Shown: positions 17,020-25,737 of the stretch, in pieces
How the letters are laid out: every line of letters begins with the position of its first letter
Position numbering within the stretch: position 1 is the stretch's first letter
Source of the DNA: CAVQGF01 sp045807945
Lineage (GTDB): Bacteria; Acidobacteriota; Terriglobia; Terriglobales; Acidobacteriaceae
Assembly (NCBI GenBank): GCA_045807945.1
Contig: JBJMGI010000092.1
Coordinates: 25,862 to 89,861, forward strand
Length of the DNA stretch: 64,000 nt
Reading direction: 5' to 3'
Program-made: the position numbers and the translations under genes
Notes under the pieces: model-generated
Databases searched by the model: none
What the model saw: the letters and a program-made list of their open reading frames with translations, nothing else
What the model was told of the DNA's origin: nothing

Positions 17020-18244
17020 GGCGCAACGCCTCAATGGGATCTAGCCGGGCCGCTTTTCTTGCTGGGTACACTCCGAAGAACACTCCCACTGCCGTAGAGA
17101 CGAAGATGGAAAGAAGAACAGGGAACAGCGGCACGACTGCCGGGATGGGGGTGAGCATAGTGATCAGCAATGTGATTCCGTAAGCTGCTGCCACCCCGAG
17201 TAGCCCGCCGATCGCCGACATCACCGACGACTCCACCAGAAACTGCAGCAGGATGTCGTTATAACGCGCGCCTACGGATTTCCGAACACCGATCTCGCGT
17301 GTGCGCTCGGTCACGCTGGCCAGCATCACGTTCATGATCACGATTCCGCCGATCAAAAGAAATACCAGGACGATCCCGACCATGCTAGCGGCGATCTTGG
17401 CTGTGAGGTTGTGCCATAAGTCAAGCACTCCTGAAGCGGCGAGCACGCCGAAATTATCGTCCTCACCAGGTTGGAGATGATGTCGCGCACGCATCAGCAT
17501 GCGGGCTTCGTCCTGCGTCCGTTCGATTCCGGCGGCGCTCTGCGCCTGAACGTTGATTGCCATGTCGCTGTGTGTTCCGTAGGTCTTCAGCCACGTGGTC
17601 ACGGGGATATAAACGAAATTGTCCTGCGGCTGGCCAAGCGTCGTGCCCAGCGGTTTCGCCACGCCCACGATCTGATAAGGCTGGCCATCGACCCGGATCT
17701 CGTGGCCGATCGGTTCCACTGAGCTGAACAATTTGTTCGAGACTTCGCTGCCGATGAAGGCGACGGAGGTACGGTGGTCATTATCCGCGTCAGAGATGTA
17801 GCGGCCGCGTGCCGGCTCTTCCACGTCCATGTCGCCGATGTTGGAGGTGACGCCACGAATGTCGATGTCAGTCATGTTCTCGCCCCCGTAGCGAACGACT
17901 CCACGCGTTCGGACCTCAACCCCCACTGCCTTCGCGGTCCTCATGTCGTCGCGCAATGCTTCGAAATCTTCCCAGGTGATCTTAGGATTGCGCCGCTGCG
18001 CCTTCACGAATTTAGCCGCGTCGGTGATGAGTCCGAAGCGCTCCACCAGGAAGACGTTCGACCCCATGTTGGCGACCTTATCGGCGATGTAGTGGTTCAT
18101 TCCCTCGATCAGCGACACCACAATGATCAGCGTTGCCACCGAGAGGATCACGCCCAGCAGCATCAGGAACGAGCGCAGCTTGTAGGCCCAAAGGGTCTCC
18201 ACCGCGACCGTGGTCGGCTCTTTTAGTGAGTGCAGGCGTGACAT
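17009..18244 (-). CDS. MacB-type ABC permease (FtsX family)
   Basis: 411-residue paralogue of the following permease, with helix 1 after WAYKLRSFLMLLGVILS, a MacB_PCD domain, and the FtsX block with ASVTERTREIGVRKSVGARYND, ending LDPIEALRHES. It is the first gene of the pair; its end overlaps the start of the second. No sigma-54 promoter or TGTCCG palindrome was found upstream, so it does not seem to belong to the efflux regulon to the left. The substrate is unknown. Confidence 0.9.
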   Translation of the reverse strand: MSRLHSLKEPTTVAVETLWAYKLRSFLMLLGVILSVATLIIVVSLIEGMNHYIADKVANMGSNVFLVERFGLITDAAKFVKAQRRNPKITWEDFEALRDDMRTAKAVGVEVRTRGVVRYGGENMTDIDIRGVTSNIGDMDVEEPARGRYISDADNDHRTSVAFIGSEVSNKLFSSVEPIGHEIRVDGQPYQIVGVAKPLGTTLGQPQDNFVYIPVTTWLKTYGTHSDMAINVQAQSAAGIERTQDEARMLMRARHHLQPGEDDNFGVLAASGVLDLWHNLTAKIAASMVGIVLVFLLIGGIVIMNVMLASVTERTREIGVRKSVGARYNDILLQFLVESSVMSAIGGLLGVAAAYGITLLITMLTPIPAVVPLFPVLLSIFVSTAVGVFFGVYPARKAARLDPIEALRHES

Positions 18245-18427
18245 GGCTCAGGTAAGTGTACGCAGAACGAGCTGCGAGAGTTCAACAATATAGACGCAAG
18301 TGGCGGTGTTTTGTGACCAGAAGCGTCCTGCTGGTACGAGTAACAGCTGACCTGCCGATGTAGGCACTGGCGGAAATCAGAAAATCTGTTTACTCTTTCG
18401 GGCTGGCAAGTTTTGGCGGGAGGACGA

Positions 18428-19174
18428 TTGTCGGACTCGCGGACGTTTGTACGATTCGGCACCCAGCGGCGCGATGCTTGGTGGCTGGAGATTTTACCCG
18501 TTGTGTTGGTGTTGGGCGGCTTCGGTCTTTACGCGACGCTTCGCGCCTTTGAGGGGACGTTCTACGAGTGGGGCCCCTACCTTTCACCTTTTTATTCGCC
18601 GCTCATAGATGCCGGCCATCGCTGGTGGAAGTTTTCTCCTGCGTTATTGATCCTGGGTGGTCCGCTCAGCTTCCGCGCTACTTGCTACTATTACCGCAAG
18701 GCGTATTACCGCGCCTTTTTTCTCGATCCCGCCTCTTGCGCCGTAGATGAAGGCGGGCGCCACCGTTATAAGGGTGAGACTGCATTTCCGTTCATCTTGC
18801 AGAACCTGCATCGCTATACATTCTTCCTTGCCCTCATCTTCCTTGGGTTCCTTTGGTACGACGCAGTCTATGCCTTTAATTGGGATGGTCACTTTGGCAT
18901 CGGGTTAGGCACGGTAGTCATGCTGGTTAACGTCTGCCTGCTCACGCTGTACAGCTTTTCTTGCCACTCGCTGCGTCATCTCGCTGGCGGAAAGCTCGAT
19001 TGCTTTTCTTGCGTGAACTTCGGCGACGCGCGCCATTCCACATGGAAGGGGCTGAGCTGGCTGAATGAGCGGCACATGCTCTGGGCGTGGCTCAGCCTTT
19101 TCTCCGTCGGCCTTACCGACTTCTATATCCGCCTGGTCTCGAGCGGCGCCGTTCACGACATAAGGATCCTATGA
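18428..19174 (+). CDS. sdhC: Succinate dehydrogenase membrane anchor, mycobacterial Sdh1-like
   Basis: 248-residue membrane subunit with about five transmembrane helices (near 20-40, 70-85, 130-148, 157-177 and 218-236). Segments such as FRATCYYYRKAYYRAF and GETAFPFILQNLHRY resemble the single anchor protein of actinobacterial Sdh1 rather than the SdhC/SdhD pair of E. coli. A cluster of possible metal ligands lies at C179, H180, H184, C192 and C195, besides C86 and C104. Mycobacterial Sdh1 has been reported to hold a membrane-embedded Rieske-type cluster; whether these residues do so here is inference. A TTG start is taken because GGGAGGA precedes it by a few bases; a TTG five codons earlier is possible. 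The stop overlaps the flavoprotein start (ATGA). Confidence 0.82.
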   Translation: MSDSRTFVRFGTQRRDAWWLEILPVVLVLGGFGLYATLRAFEGTFYEWGPYLSPFYSPLIDAGHRWWKFSPALLILGGPLSFRATCYYYRKAYYRAFFLDPASCAVDEGGRHRYKGETAFPFILQNLHRYTFFLALIFLGFLWYDAVYAFNWDGHFGIGLGTVVMLVNVCLLTLYSFSCHSLRHLAGGKLDCFSCVNFGDARHSTWKGLSWLNERHMLWAWLSLFSVGLTDFYIRLVSSGAVHDIRIL

Positions 19175-20904
19175 CCGACCGCTTCGAGGTCCACGAACAC
19201 GACGTTCTGATCATCGGGGCCGGAGGCGCCGGCCTGCGTGCCGCGATCGAGGCGCTCGCGCAGGGGGTGAGCGTGGGCGTGGTATGCAAATCGCTTCTCG
19301 GCAAGGCGCATACGGTTATGGCTGAAGGCGGCATCGCCGCGGCAATGGCCAACGTCGATACCAAGGACGATTGGCACACGCACTTCCGCGACACCATGCG
19401 TGGCGGCAAATTCCTGAACAACTGGCGCATGGCCCAACTGCACGCGCAGGAAGCACCCGAGCGTGTCCGCGAACTAGAGCAGTGGGGCGCTCTCTTTGAT
19501 CGTACCCAGGACGGCAACATCCTACAGCGCGCCTTTGGCGGACACACATACAAGCGTCTCTGCCACGTCGGCGATCGCACTGGGCTCGAGATGATCCGCA
19601 CCCTGCAAGACCGCGGCGTCGCCATGGGCTTCGACGTCTACATGGAATGCGCGATCACTCGTCTGCTGAAAGACGGTGACCGCATCGCCGGAGCATTCGG
19701 ATATTGGCGCGAGCAGGGAAGGTTCGTCGTCTTCAAGGCGAAGTCGGCCGTGATCGCCACCGGCGGCATTGGCAAAGCATGGCCGGTGACTTCGAATTCC
19801 TGGGAATACACCGGCGATGGCATGTCGCTCGCCTACGACGCCGGCGCTGAACTCATGGATATGGAGTTCGTGCAGTTCCATCCCACAGGGATGGTCTGGC
19901 CGCCCGGTGTGCAGGGAATCCTCGTGACGGAAGCGGTGCGCGGCGAAGGCGGAATCCTCACCAATAAACTCGGTGAGCGCTTCATGCAGAAGTACGACCC
20001 AAAGCGCATGGAACTTTCCACGCGCGATGTCGTCGCCCGCTCGATTTACACCGAAGTAAAGGAAGGACGTGGCACCGAACACGGCGGCGCGTATCTGGAT
20101 ATTTCGCACAAGCCTGCCGACTACGTGAAGAAAAAATTGCCCAGCATGTATCACCAGTTCAAGGAATTGGCGGACGTGGACATCACCAAAGGTCCGATGG
20201 AAGTCGGGCCGACCTGCCACTACATGATGGGCGGGATCAAAGTTGATGCCGAGACCGCCGCGTCAACTTTGCCGGGACTCTACGCAGCCGGCGAAGCAGC
20301 CGCAGGATTGCACGGCGCGAACCGCCTTGGCGGGAACTCACTCTCCGATCTTCTTGTCTTCGGACGCCGCGCCGGGCTTGCCGCAGCGGACTACGCGAAG
20401 AAGACTGCCGCTCCGAAGGTTGACGATGCCACACTGCAAGCTGCAGAGCGCGAGATGCTGGAGCCGTTCGAGCGCACCGGCGGTGAGTCGCCATACGAAG
20501 TCCACCGCGATCTGCAAAAGACGATGCAAGCGCTCGTCGGCATCTTCCGTGTGGAAGACGATCTCAAGCGAGCGCTCAGCGAGCTTGAGTCGCTAAAGGC
20601 ACGCGCCTCCAGAGTTCGCGTCGAAGGCTCGCGCATGTTCAATCCCGGGTGGCACATGGCGAAAGATCTCCAATCCATGTTGCGGGTCTCAGAGGCCGTC
20701 GCGAAAAGTGCGCTGGTCCGCAAAGAGAGCCGCGGCGCCCACAGCCGCATCGATTTCCCGAACTATGATCCGGTGTGGGAGAAGCAGAACAACGTGATCA
20801 AGCGTGACGGCGACACGATGAACCTGCGGCAAGTCCCTGTAAAAGAAGTGCCGGCGGATTTGAAGCAATTGCTGGCTGAAGAAGAGGCGACAGCGAAGGC
20901 ATAA
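19171..20904 (+). CDS. sdhA: Succinate dehydrogenase/fumarate reductase flavoprotein subunit
   Basis: 577-residue catalytic subunit that oxidises succinate to fumarate at the membrane. The Rossmann motif GAGGAG is at residues 16-21. H47 in GKAHTVMAEGG is the expected covalent FAD attachment site. Substrate-site motifs FVQFHPTGM, RGEGG and TRDVVARSI, and the FAD loop HGANRLGGNSLSDLLVFGR, are all present. The ATG overlaps the anchor-gene stop; longer forms would start inside that gene. The order anchor-flavoprotein-iron-sulfur protein and the tight junctions show one operon. Confidence 0.96.
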   Translation: MTDRFEVHEHDVLIIGAGGAGLRAAIEALAQGVSVGVVCKSLLGKAHTVMAEGGIAAAMANVDTKDDWHTHFRDTMRGGKFLNNWRMAQLHAQEAPERVRELEQWGALFDRTQDGNILQRAFGGHTYKRLCHVGDRTGLEMIRTLQDRGVAMGFDVYMECAITRLLKDGDRIAGAFGYWREQGRFVVFKAKSAVIATGGIGKAWPVTSNSWEYTGDGMSLAYDAGAELMDMEFVQFHPTGMVWPPGVQGILVTEAVRGEGGILTNKLGERFMQKYDPKRMELSTRDVVARSIYTEVKEGRGTEHGGAYLDISHKPADYVKKKLPSMYHQFKELADVDITKGPMEVGPTCHYMMGGIKVDAETAASTLPGLYAAGEAAAGLHGANRLGGNSLSDLLVFGRRAGLAAADYAKKTAAPKVDDATLQAAEREMLEPFERTGGESPYEVHRDLQKTMQALVGIFRVEDDLKRALSELESLKARASRVRVEGSRMFNPGWHMAKDLQSMLRVSEAVAKSALVRKESRGAHSRIDFPNYDPVWEKQNNVIKRDGDTMNLRQVPVKEVPADLKQLLAEEEATAKA

Positions 20905-21639
20905 ATGGCAGACGTTACCCTAAGAGTCTTTCGCGGCAACAACGAAGCCGGTGCGGCGCAGGATTACACCGTTCCTGTCGCTCCCGGCATGGTGGTGCTC
21001 GATGCCCTGCATTACATTCAGGGACACCTCGCCTCCGATCTCGCCGTCCGCTGGAACTGCAAAGCGGCAAAATGCGGCTCATGCTCGGCCGAGGTGAACG
21101 GGCGTCCGCGCCTCACTTGCAAGACGCGCGTGGACTCGTTGCCAATGAACGAGCCGATTGTCGTGAATCCGATCAAGTCATTCCCAGTGATCAAGGACCT
21201 GGTCACAGACGTCTCGTGGAATTACAAGGTCAACAAGAAGATCAAGCCGTTCTCGCCGAAGCCGAACGTGGAATGGAAGATGTATCAGCCTGACGTCGAT
21301 CGCGTGCAGGAGTTCCGCAAGTGCATCGAGTGCTTCCTGTGCCAGAACGTCTGCCACGTACTACGCGATCACGATAAGAAAGAGGAATTCGCCGGTCCGC
21401 GATTCTTCGTCCGCGTGGCGGCGCTCGAGATGCATCCACTCGACGGCGCTTCGCGCATCCAAGCCCTAAAAGACGAGATGGGCCTCGGCTATTGCAACAT
21501 CACCAAATGCTGCACTGAGGTCTGTCCGGAAGACATTCACATCACCGACAACGCCATCATTCCGCTGAAAGAGCGTGTGGTAGACGAGTATTATGACCCT
21601 GTGCTGAAGATCGTCCGCAAGATTTTCGGTGCGAAGTAG
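20905..21639 (+). CDS. sdhB: Succinate dehydrogenase iron-sulfur subunit
   Basis: 244-residue electron-transfer subunit. The [2Fe-2S] ligands are C52, C57, C60 and C72; the next cluster is in CIECFLCQNVC (C140, C143, C146, C150) and the third in CNITKCCTEVC (C197, C202/C203, C207). It follows the flavoprotein gene without spacing (TAAATG). Spacing of the cysteines is that of the Sdh1/fumarate-reductase-like branch rather than E. coli SdhB. It passes electrons from FAD to the quinone site at the anchor. Confidence 0.95.
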   Translation: MADVTLRVFRGNNEAGAAQDYTVPVAPGMVVLDALHYIQGHLASDLAVRWNCKAAKCGSCSAEVNGRPRLTCKTRVDSLPMNEPIVVNPIKSFPVIKDLVTDVSWNYKVNKKIKPFSPKPNVEWKMYQPDVDRVQEFRKCIECFLCQNVCHVLRDHDKKEEFAGPRFFVRVAALEMHPLDGASRIQALKDEMGLGYCNITKCCTEVCPEDIHITDNAIIPLKERVVDEYYDPVLKIVRKIFGAK

Positions 21640-21644
21640 GATTT

Positions 21645-22175
21645 ATGGATTACAAGCCGAAGACCATCACACCAGCCGGCATTAAAGAGGCCAATAGCAA
21701 GGCCGAACGCTATCGCTTTCTGAACCAGCCAGAGGAAGCAGAGTCTATCTGCCTCGACGTTCTCGCCGTCGATCCGCAAAATCAGCTCGCGTGGCGCAAT
21801 CTCGGACTCGCCATCACTGACCAGTTCACCGGCAAGGCGACCGACCGACACACCGAAGCCGAACTTGCCTTTGAAAAGTTGACCGATAAATACGAGCGGC
21901 TTTATTACATGGGCATCATGCACGAGCGCCGCGCGAAATCGCAGTTGCGCTCAGGCCATCTGCCGCACACGCTGCTCGTCATCTTCGAGGAAGCGATGCG
22001 CTGCTTCGAAGAGGCGCAAAAACTAAGTCCCGCTGCCAATGATGATGCCATCCTGCACTGGAATACTTGCGTGCGGCTGTTGCAAAGCCGGGCGGATGCT
22101 GACTGGCATCGCGAGCATCAGGAGATAGAAGGCATTGATGCAGGCGACAGCCAGCCGATGTACTCCAGAAAATAA
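21645..22175 (+). CDS. Helical, TPR-like protein in the sdh operon
   Basis: 176-residue soluble protein, all-helical by composition, with TPR-like stretches (AERYRFLNQPEEAESICLDV, then NQLAWRNLGLAI). It starts five bases after the iron-sulfur gene and ends just before a strong hairpin, so it is the last gene of the sdh operon. No catalytic motif or membrane segment is seen. A role in assembly or regulation of the dehydrogenase is only a guess from position. Confidence 0.8.
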   Translation: MDYKPKTITPAGIKEANSKAERYRFLNQPEEAESICLDVLAVDPQNQLAWRNLGLAITDQFTGKATDRHTEAELAFEKLTDKYERLYYMGIMHERRAKSQLRSGHLPHTLLVIFEEAMRCFEEAQKLSPAANDDAILHWNTCVRLLQSRADADWHREHQEIEGIDAGDSQPMYSRK

Positions 22176-22178
22176 AAA

Positions 22179-22199
22179 GCCCGGCCGTGTTGGCCGGGC
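22179..22199. terminator. Bidirectional hairpin terminator
   Basis: Perfect 8-bp stem GCCCGGCC/GGCCGGGC with a 5-base loop. On the minus strand it is followed by a T-rich run (TTTTTATT), so it terminates the small peptide gene best; it can also end the sdh operon. Confidence 0.85.
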
Positions 22200-22212
22200 A
22201 CATCCACTTTTC

Positions 22213-22347
22213 TCAGAAGCAGCGTGGATCGGTTGGGTGTTTGACGTTGCATTTCGGCACCGGACCAAAGCTGTTGATGGTTGTGTTCGCAACTTCACCC
22301 ACAAACGCGAACAGCCCCAGTAGTATGAGCAGGCGTCCTAATCTCAT
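22213..22347 (-). CDS. Small secreted peptide, 44 residues
   Basis: A short gene with an excellent ribosome-binding site: GGAGGC, seven bases, then ATG. The peptide begins MRLGRLLILLGLFAFVGEVA, a basic start and hydrophobic core typical of a signal sequence or membrane anchor. It ends with a hydrophilic tail containing two cysteines (C33 and C43) and the stretch NVKHPTDPRCF. A strong minus-strand terminator lies 13 bases after the stop, which makes this a self-contained transcription unit. The two cysteines could form a disulfide in the periplasm. I do not recognise a family. Confidence 0.72.
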   Translation of the reverse strand: MRLGRLLILLGLFAFVGEVANTTINSFGPVPKCNVKHPTDPRCF

Positions 22348-22439
22348 AGTTGTTGCCTCCGGCGCGAATCATAGGGGCGACATTCCGGCCAGGCAATCCG
22401 TTTGTGACGGGTTTGTGACGGATAGTAGCTTATCTGTGA

Positions 22440-23285
22440 CTAATCGATCTTCACGGCTTTCGCGACCACCTTCTCGTAGCGTTTCCAAGGCAGTAGCCGC
22501 TTCAACCACAGTTGCATTTTCGCGTCGCGTCCCACTACATACCGCAGGCGCGGGTTGGGATCATCCGCAATATTGGCGATCAGCGTAGAGACGATCTTCG
22601 GATCTGCCTTGGTGATCTTTGTCTTCACGAACTCCGAGTAGCGCGCGCCTCGTTCGTGGTTCGGCGATTTCGGATCAATCGCAAACGCGCCCACTTTCAC
22701 GTTGCGGTCCCAGATATCAGTCGCGAACGCTCCCGGCTCCACTAACACCACTCGGATTCCCAACGAGTGCGTCTCGATGCGCAGTGCCTCGCTCCAGCCT
22801 TCGAGGGCGAACTTCGATGCCGAATAGCTGCTGACTACCGGTTGCCCGACTAGTCCGCTAATGGACGAGACCATGATGATGTGTCCTGATTTTTGCGCGC
22901 GCATCACCGGCAGTAGCGCCTTCGTAACAGAAACGTGTCCGAAGAAGTTGGTCTCGAACTGCTGGCGAATCTCGGTGTAACGAAGATCTTCAGCGAAACC
23001 GGCCATGGCGAATCCAGCATTGTTCACGAGGACGTCAACGCGCTTGTGATACTTGATGATCTGCTCGATGGTGGCGAAGAGCGTGCCTTGGTCGGTGATG
23101 TCCATGCGGCGGACATCCACAGAATCCTTGAGTCCCGCGGCGCCGAGTGCTTCATCGAGGCGGCCGCGCCGGGTGGTGTCGCGCATGGTGGCTACCACCT
23201 TGTAGCCGCGCCTTGCCAGCTCAACTGTCGTGAGCAGGCCAAAGCCGCTGGAGCTGCCTGTGATGAGTGCAACCTTGCCATTCAT
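22440..23285 (-). CDS. Short-chain dehydrogenase/reductase
   Basis: 281-residue classical SDR. The cofactor motif is TGSSSGFG near residue 9, NNAG is present, and the active site has the Ser in MVSSISG and YSASK. R35-T36 after the second strand suggests NADP preference. The length and the C-terminal extension with RYVVGRDAKMQLWLKRLLP are typical of the SDR group annotated as oxidoreductases acting on retinol- or steroid-like substrates; the real substrate cannot be told. It is a single gene with no obvious operon partner. Confidence 0.9.
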   Translation of the reverse strand: MNGKVALITGSSSGFGLLTTVELARRGYKVVATMRDTTRRGRLDEALGAAGLKDSVDVRRMDITDQGTLFATIEQIIKYHKRVDVLVNNAGFAMAGFAEDLRYTEIRQQFETNFFGHVSVTKALLPVMRAQKSGHIIMVSSISGLVGQPVVSSYSASKFALEGWSEALRIETHSLGIRVVLVEPGAFATDIWDRNVKVGAFAIDPKSPNHERGARYSEFVKTKITKADPKIVSTLIANIADDPNPRLRYVVGRDAKMQLWLKRLLPWKRYEKVVAKAVKID

Positions 23286-23352
23286 GGCTGGTTAGTTTGT
23301 ATCACGCCCACGAAGACGCGAACGGGGGAGGGAACCCAGAGTGGTAAGAGCG

Positions 23353-23625
23353 TTATCTCACGTTGCGGCGGTTTTGTTCCTTCAGGCGAAGGAACCACAT
23401 ATAGAGCTCATCGACGCGGTCGATATCTTCTGAGAGCACCGGCTGGTCGGCATACTTGTGGATAGCATGATCGTCATGACGCCGCTTTAAATTGGTGACC
23501 ACCTGATAAAGCTCGTCTACCTTGGAGTGCATGACGCGCAGGTCGGCTATCAACCGCACCTCTTCTACATCAAGCCAGCGGTCGGAAGCGTTATCGTTCG
23601 ATTGTGGTTTTCCTTTAACCATCAT
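23353..23625 (-). CDS. Small hypothetical helical protein
   Basis: 90 residues, rich in charged residues and predicted helices (for example VEEVRLIADLRVMHSKVDEL and EDIDRVDELYMWFLRLKEQ). No signal peptide, membrane segment or cysteine is present. GGAGG is found about 12 bases before the ATG, a little far; a second ATG follows directly. Codon use looks like that of real genes here. It is not recognised. Confidence 0.6.
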   Translation of the reverse strand: MMVKGKPQSNDNASDRWLDVEEVRLIADLRVMHSKVDELYQVVTNLKRRHDDHAIHKYADQPVLSEDIDRVDELYMWFLRLKEQNRRNVR

Positions 23626-23794
23626 GATTCGGTCTGGCCTCCGTCTAGCTCGTATGACAGTTGGTTATTCTACACATGAAATTCGCTTCCGTGTTGCGCG
23701 GAGCCACCAAGTTTGCAAAAGTCTGGCTGATACGAGAAGATAACTAGTTCCCGCTGCAGTTCTAGTCTCACAATCTCCCTTACAGGATGGATGG

Positions 23795-25156
23795 ATGCCT
23801 ACGCGGTCTACGAATTCACGTAGTGAGATGCAGAAAAATAAGCCCTCTCGGATCGAGCCCGCGAAAGGCAAGCTTGGCGTCATGTTGCCGGGCATGGGCG
23901 CCGTCGCGACTACGTTCGTAGCCGGGGTGGAAGCCGTCCGGAAAGGGCTGGCGAAACCTATCGGCTCGCTAACGCAAATGGGTACCATCCGCCTGGGCCA
24001 GCGGACCGATAAAGAATCGCCGCTCATCAAGAAATTCGTCCCGCTCGCTGACTTGAAAGACCTCGTCTTCACTGGCTGGGACATCTTCGAAGACGATATG
24101 TACACCGCAGCCACAAAGGCGGGCGTCCTCGATCGCTATTTGCTCGAGCAGATCAAGCCCTTTCTCAGCGGGATCAAACCCCGCAAGGCCGTTTTTGACC
24201 AAAAGTACGTCAAGCTGCTCAGCGGTAAGAACGTGAAAAAAGGGAAGAACAAGATGGAACTGGCGGAGCAGCTTCGCCAGGACATCCGTGATTTCAAGAA
24301 GACCTCGGGCGCGAGCCGGCTTGTCATGCTCTGGTGCGGCTCCACGGAAATTTTCCTGCAGCCTACGCGCGTGCACTCCTCGATCGCTGCATTCGAAAAA
24401 GGCTTGGTTGCAAACGACGAGAACATCGCGCCCTCGATGATCTACGCCTACGCCGCGCTTTCCGAAGGCGTGCCCTTCGGAAACGGTGCACCGAACCTCA
24501 CCGTGGACATTCCGGTAATGCACCAGCTCTCGATAAAGAACAATGCGCCGATCTGCGGCAAGGATTTCAAAACTGGCCAAACCCTCATGAAAACCGTGCT
24601 CGCGCCGATGTTCAAAGCGCGCATGCTGGGACTCAGCGGTTGGTATTCAACGAACATCCTGGGCAATCGCGACGGCGAAGTGCTGGATGACCCCGAGTCC
24701 TTCAAGACGAAAGAAGAATCGAAGCTCGGCGTCTTGGAACATATTCTTCAGCCGAAGCTTTATCCCGATCTGTACAAGAACATCTTCCACAAGGTGCGCA
24801 TCAATTACTACCCGCCGCGTGGGGACAACAAAGAGGGCTGGGACAACATCGACATCTTCGGCTGGCTCGGTTACCCGATGCAGCTCAAGGTAGATTTCCT
24901 TTGCCGCGACTCCATCTTGGCGGCGCCTATCGTGCTCGATCTGATCTTGTTCCTCGACCTGGCGCAACGCAGCGAAGAGCTGCGCGGCATTGGCATACAG
25001 GAGTGGCTCAGTTTTTATCTGAAATCCCCGATGACGAAGCCGGGCTTGTATCCCGAGCACGATCTGTTCATCCAGTCCATGAAGCTGAAGAACACGCTGC
25101 GTCACCTCAAAGGCGAGCAGCTCATCACTCACCTCGGTCTCGAGTATTACGACTGA
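23795..25156 (+). CDS. Myo-inositol-1-phosphate synthase
   Basis: 453-residue enzyme that turns glucose 6-phosphate into inositol 1-phosphate with NAD. The N-terminal dinucleotide fold has GVMLPGMGAVATT. The central inositol-synthase domain has VPFGNGAPNLTVDIP, GKDFKTGQTLMKT, LGLSGWYSTNILGNRDG and the conserved PLADLKDLVFTGWD, as in prokaryotic synthases. AGGATGG precedes the ATG; a second ATG 11 codons later is possible. It could feed inositol phospholipid or osmolyte synthesis. A good terminator follows directly, so it is monocistronic. Confidence 0.93.
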   Translation: MPTRSTNSRSEMQKNKPSRIEPAKGKLGVMLPGMGAVATTFVAGVEAVRKGLAKPIGSLTQMGTIRLGQRTDKESPLIKKFVPLADLKDLVFTGWDIFEDDMYTAATKAGVLDRYLLEQIKPFLSGIKPRKAVFDQKYVKLLSGKNVKKGKNKMELAEQLRQDIRDFKKTSGASRLVMLWCGSTEIFLQPTRVHSSIAAFEKGLVANDENIAPSMIYAYAALSEGVPFGNGAPNLTVDIPVMHQLSIKNNAPICGKDFKTGQTLMKTVLAPMFKARMLGLSGWYSTNILGNRDGEVLDDPESFKTKEESKLGVLEHILQPKLYPDLYKNIFHKVRINYYPPRGDNKEGWDNIDIFGWLGYPMQLKVDFLCRDSILAAPIVLDLILFLDLAQRSEELRGIGIQEWLSFYLKSPMTKPGLYPEHDLFIQSMKLKNTLRHLKGEQLITHLGLEYYD

Positions 25157-25173
25157 TTCGAACTCCCCTCGCG

Positions 25174-25199
25174 AAAGGGCCGCTCTTGAGCGGCCTTTT
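25174..25199 (+). terminator. Rho-independent terminator
   Basis: GGCCGC/GCGGCC stem with a 6-base loop, extended by A-T and G-T pairs and ending in TTTT, 17 bases after the inositol-phosphate synthase stop. Confidence 0.85.
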
Positions 25200-25247
25200 C
25201 CGTTTCCTGGCACACCCTTATTTCGATTGCACAACATCTAAGCGCGA

Positions 25248-25601
25248 ATGGCACGTCTTCGGCCACTGGCGCTTGTTTTCATGCTCTCCGTCTTCAGTGC
25301 GGCCGCCTTCGCTACCATCGGCAGCTTCCGCGGCAAGATCGTGACTGCGCCAGTCGGACAAGCTCGTGAAGGCTGGGTCTTCGTCCAAGGTCCTAACGGC
25401 AGCCTTCGGCTCGTGGACGTCCGCAAAGCTCAGTTCGCCTTCGACGAGGACTTCCACGCTCCCGCAGACCTTAGTCCCTCTGCCAAGCTTCTATTGCAAG
25501 GCGCCGAGGTGAGAGTAGTGGGCGAGCAGCAGCAGGGAGAGTGGCGCGCCATGCGCGTTGAGATCATTCGCCTCGCCGCCTCTACCCGTGGCACCACCTA
25601 A
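25248..25601 (+). CDS. Secreted hypothetical protein
   Basis: 117 residues with a clear signal peptide (about 1-23, RLRPLALVFMLSVFSAAAFA). The mature part is a small beta-rich domain (KIVTAPVGQAREGWVFVQGP, then strands near LRLVDVRKAQFAF and AEVRVVGEQQQGEW), suggesting an OB-like or SH3-like fold. No ribosome-binding site is obvious. It stands before the M48 protease gene, 136 bases away, and need not be co-transcribed with it. Not recognised. Confidence 0.65.
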   Translation: MARLRPLALVFMLSVFSAAAFATIGSFRGKIVTAPVGQAREGWVFVQGPNGSLRLVDVRKAQFAFDEDFHAPADLSPSAKLLLQGAEVRVVGEQQQGEWRAMRVEIIRLAASTRGTT

Positions 25602-25737
25602 ATGGTTCCAGCACAGAAAGAAAGCAGCCGGACGGCCTGTTTTTGCGTCTAATTCTGAAGGTACGACCCCCTTGAAAAAAGCCTATAATGGCGGAACTAC
25701 TCCCAAAGCAAGTGGGTGTCGGGCACTGGAGTCTCCC

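Noticed and set aside
25672..25689. TTGAAA and TATAAT as a promoter of the M48 protease
   Set aside because: Only six bases separate them, so they cannot be a -35/-10 pair; only the -10 element may be real.
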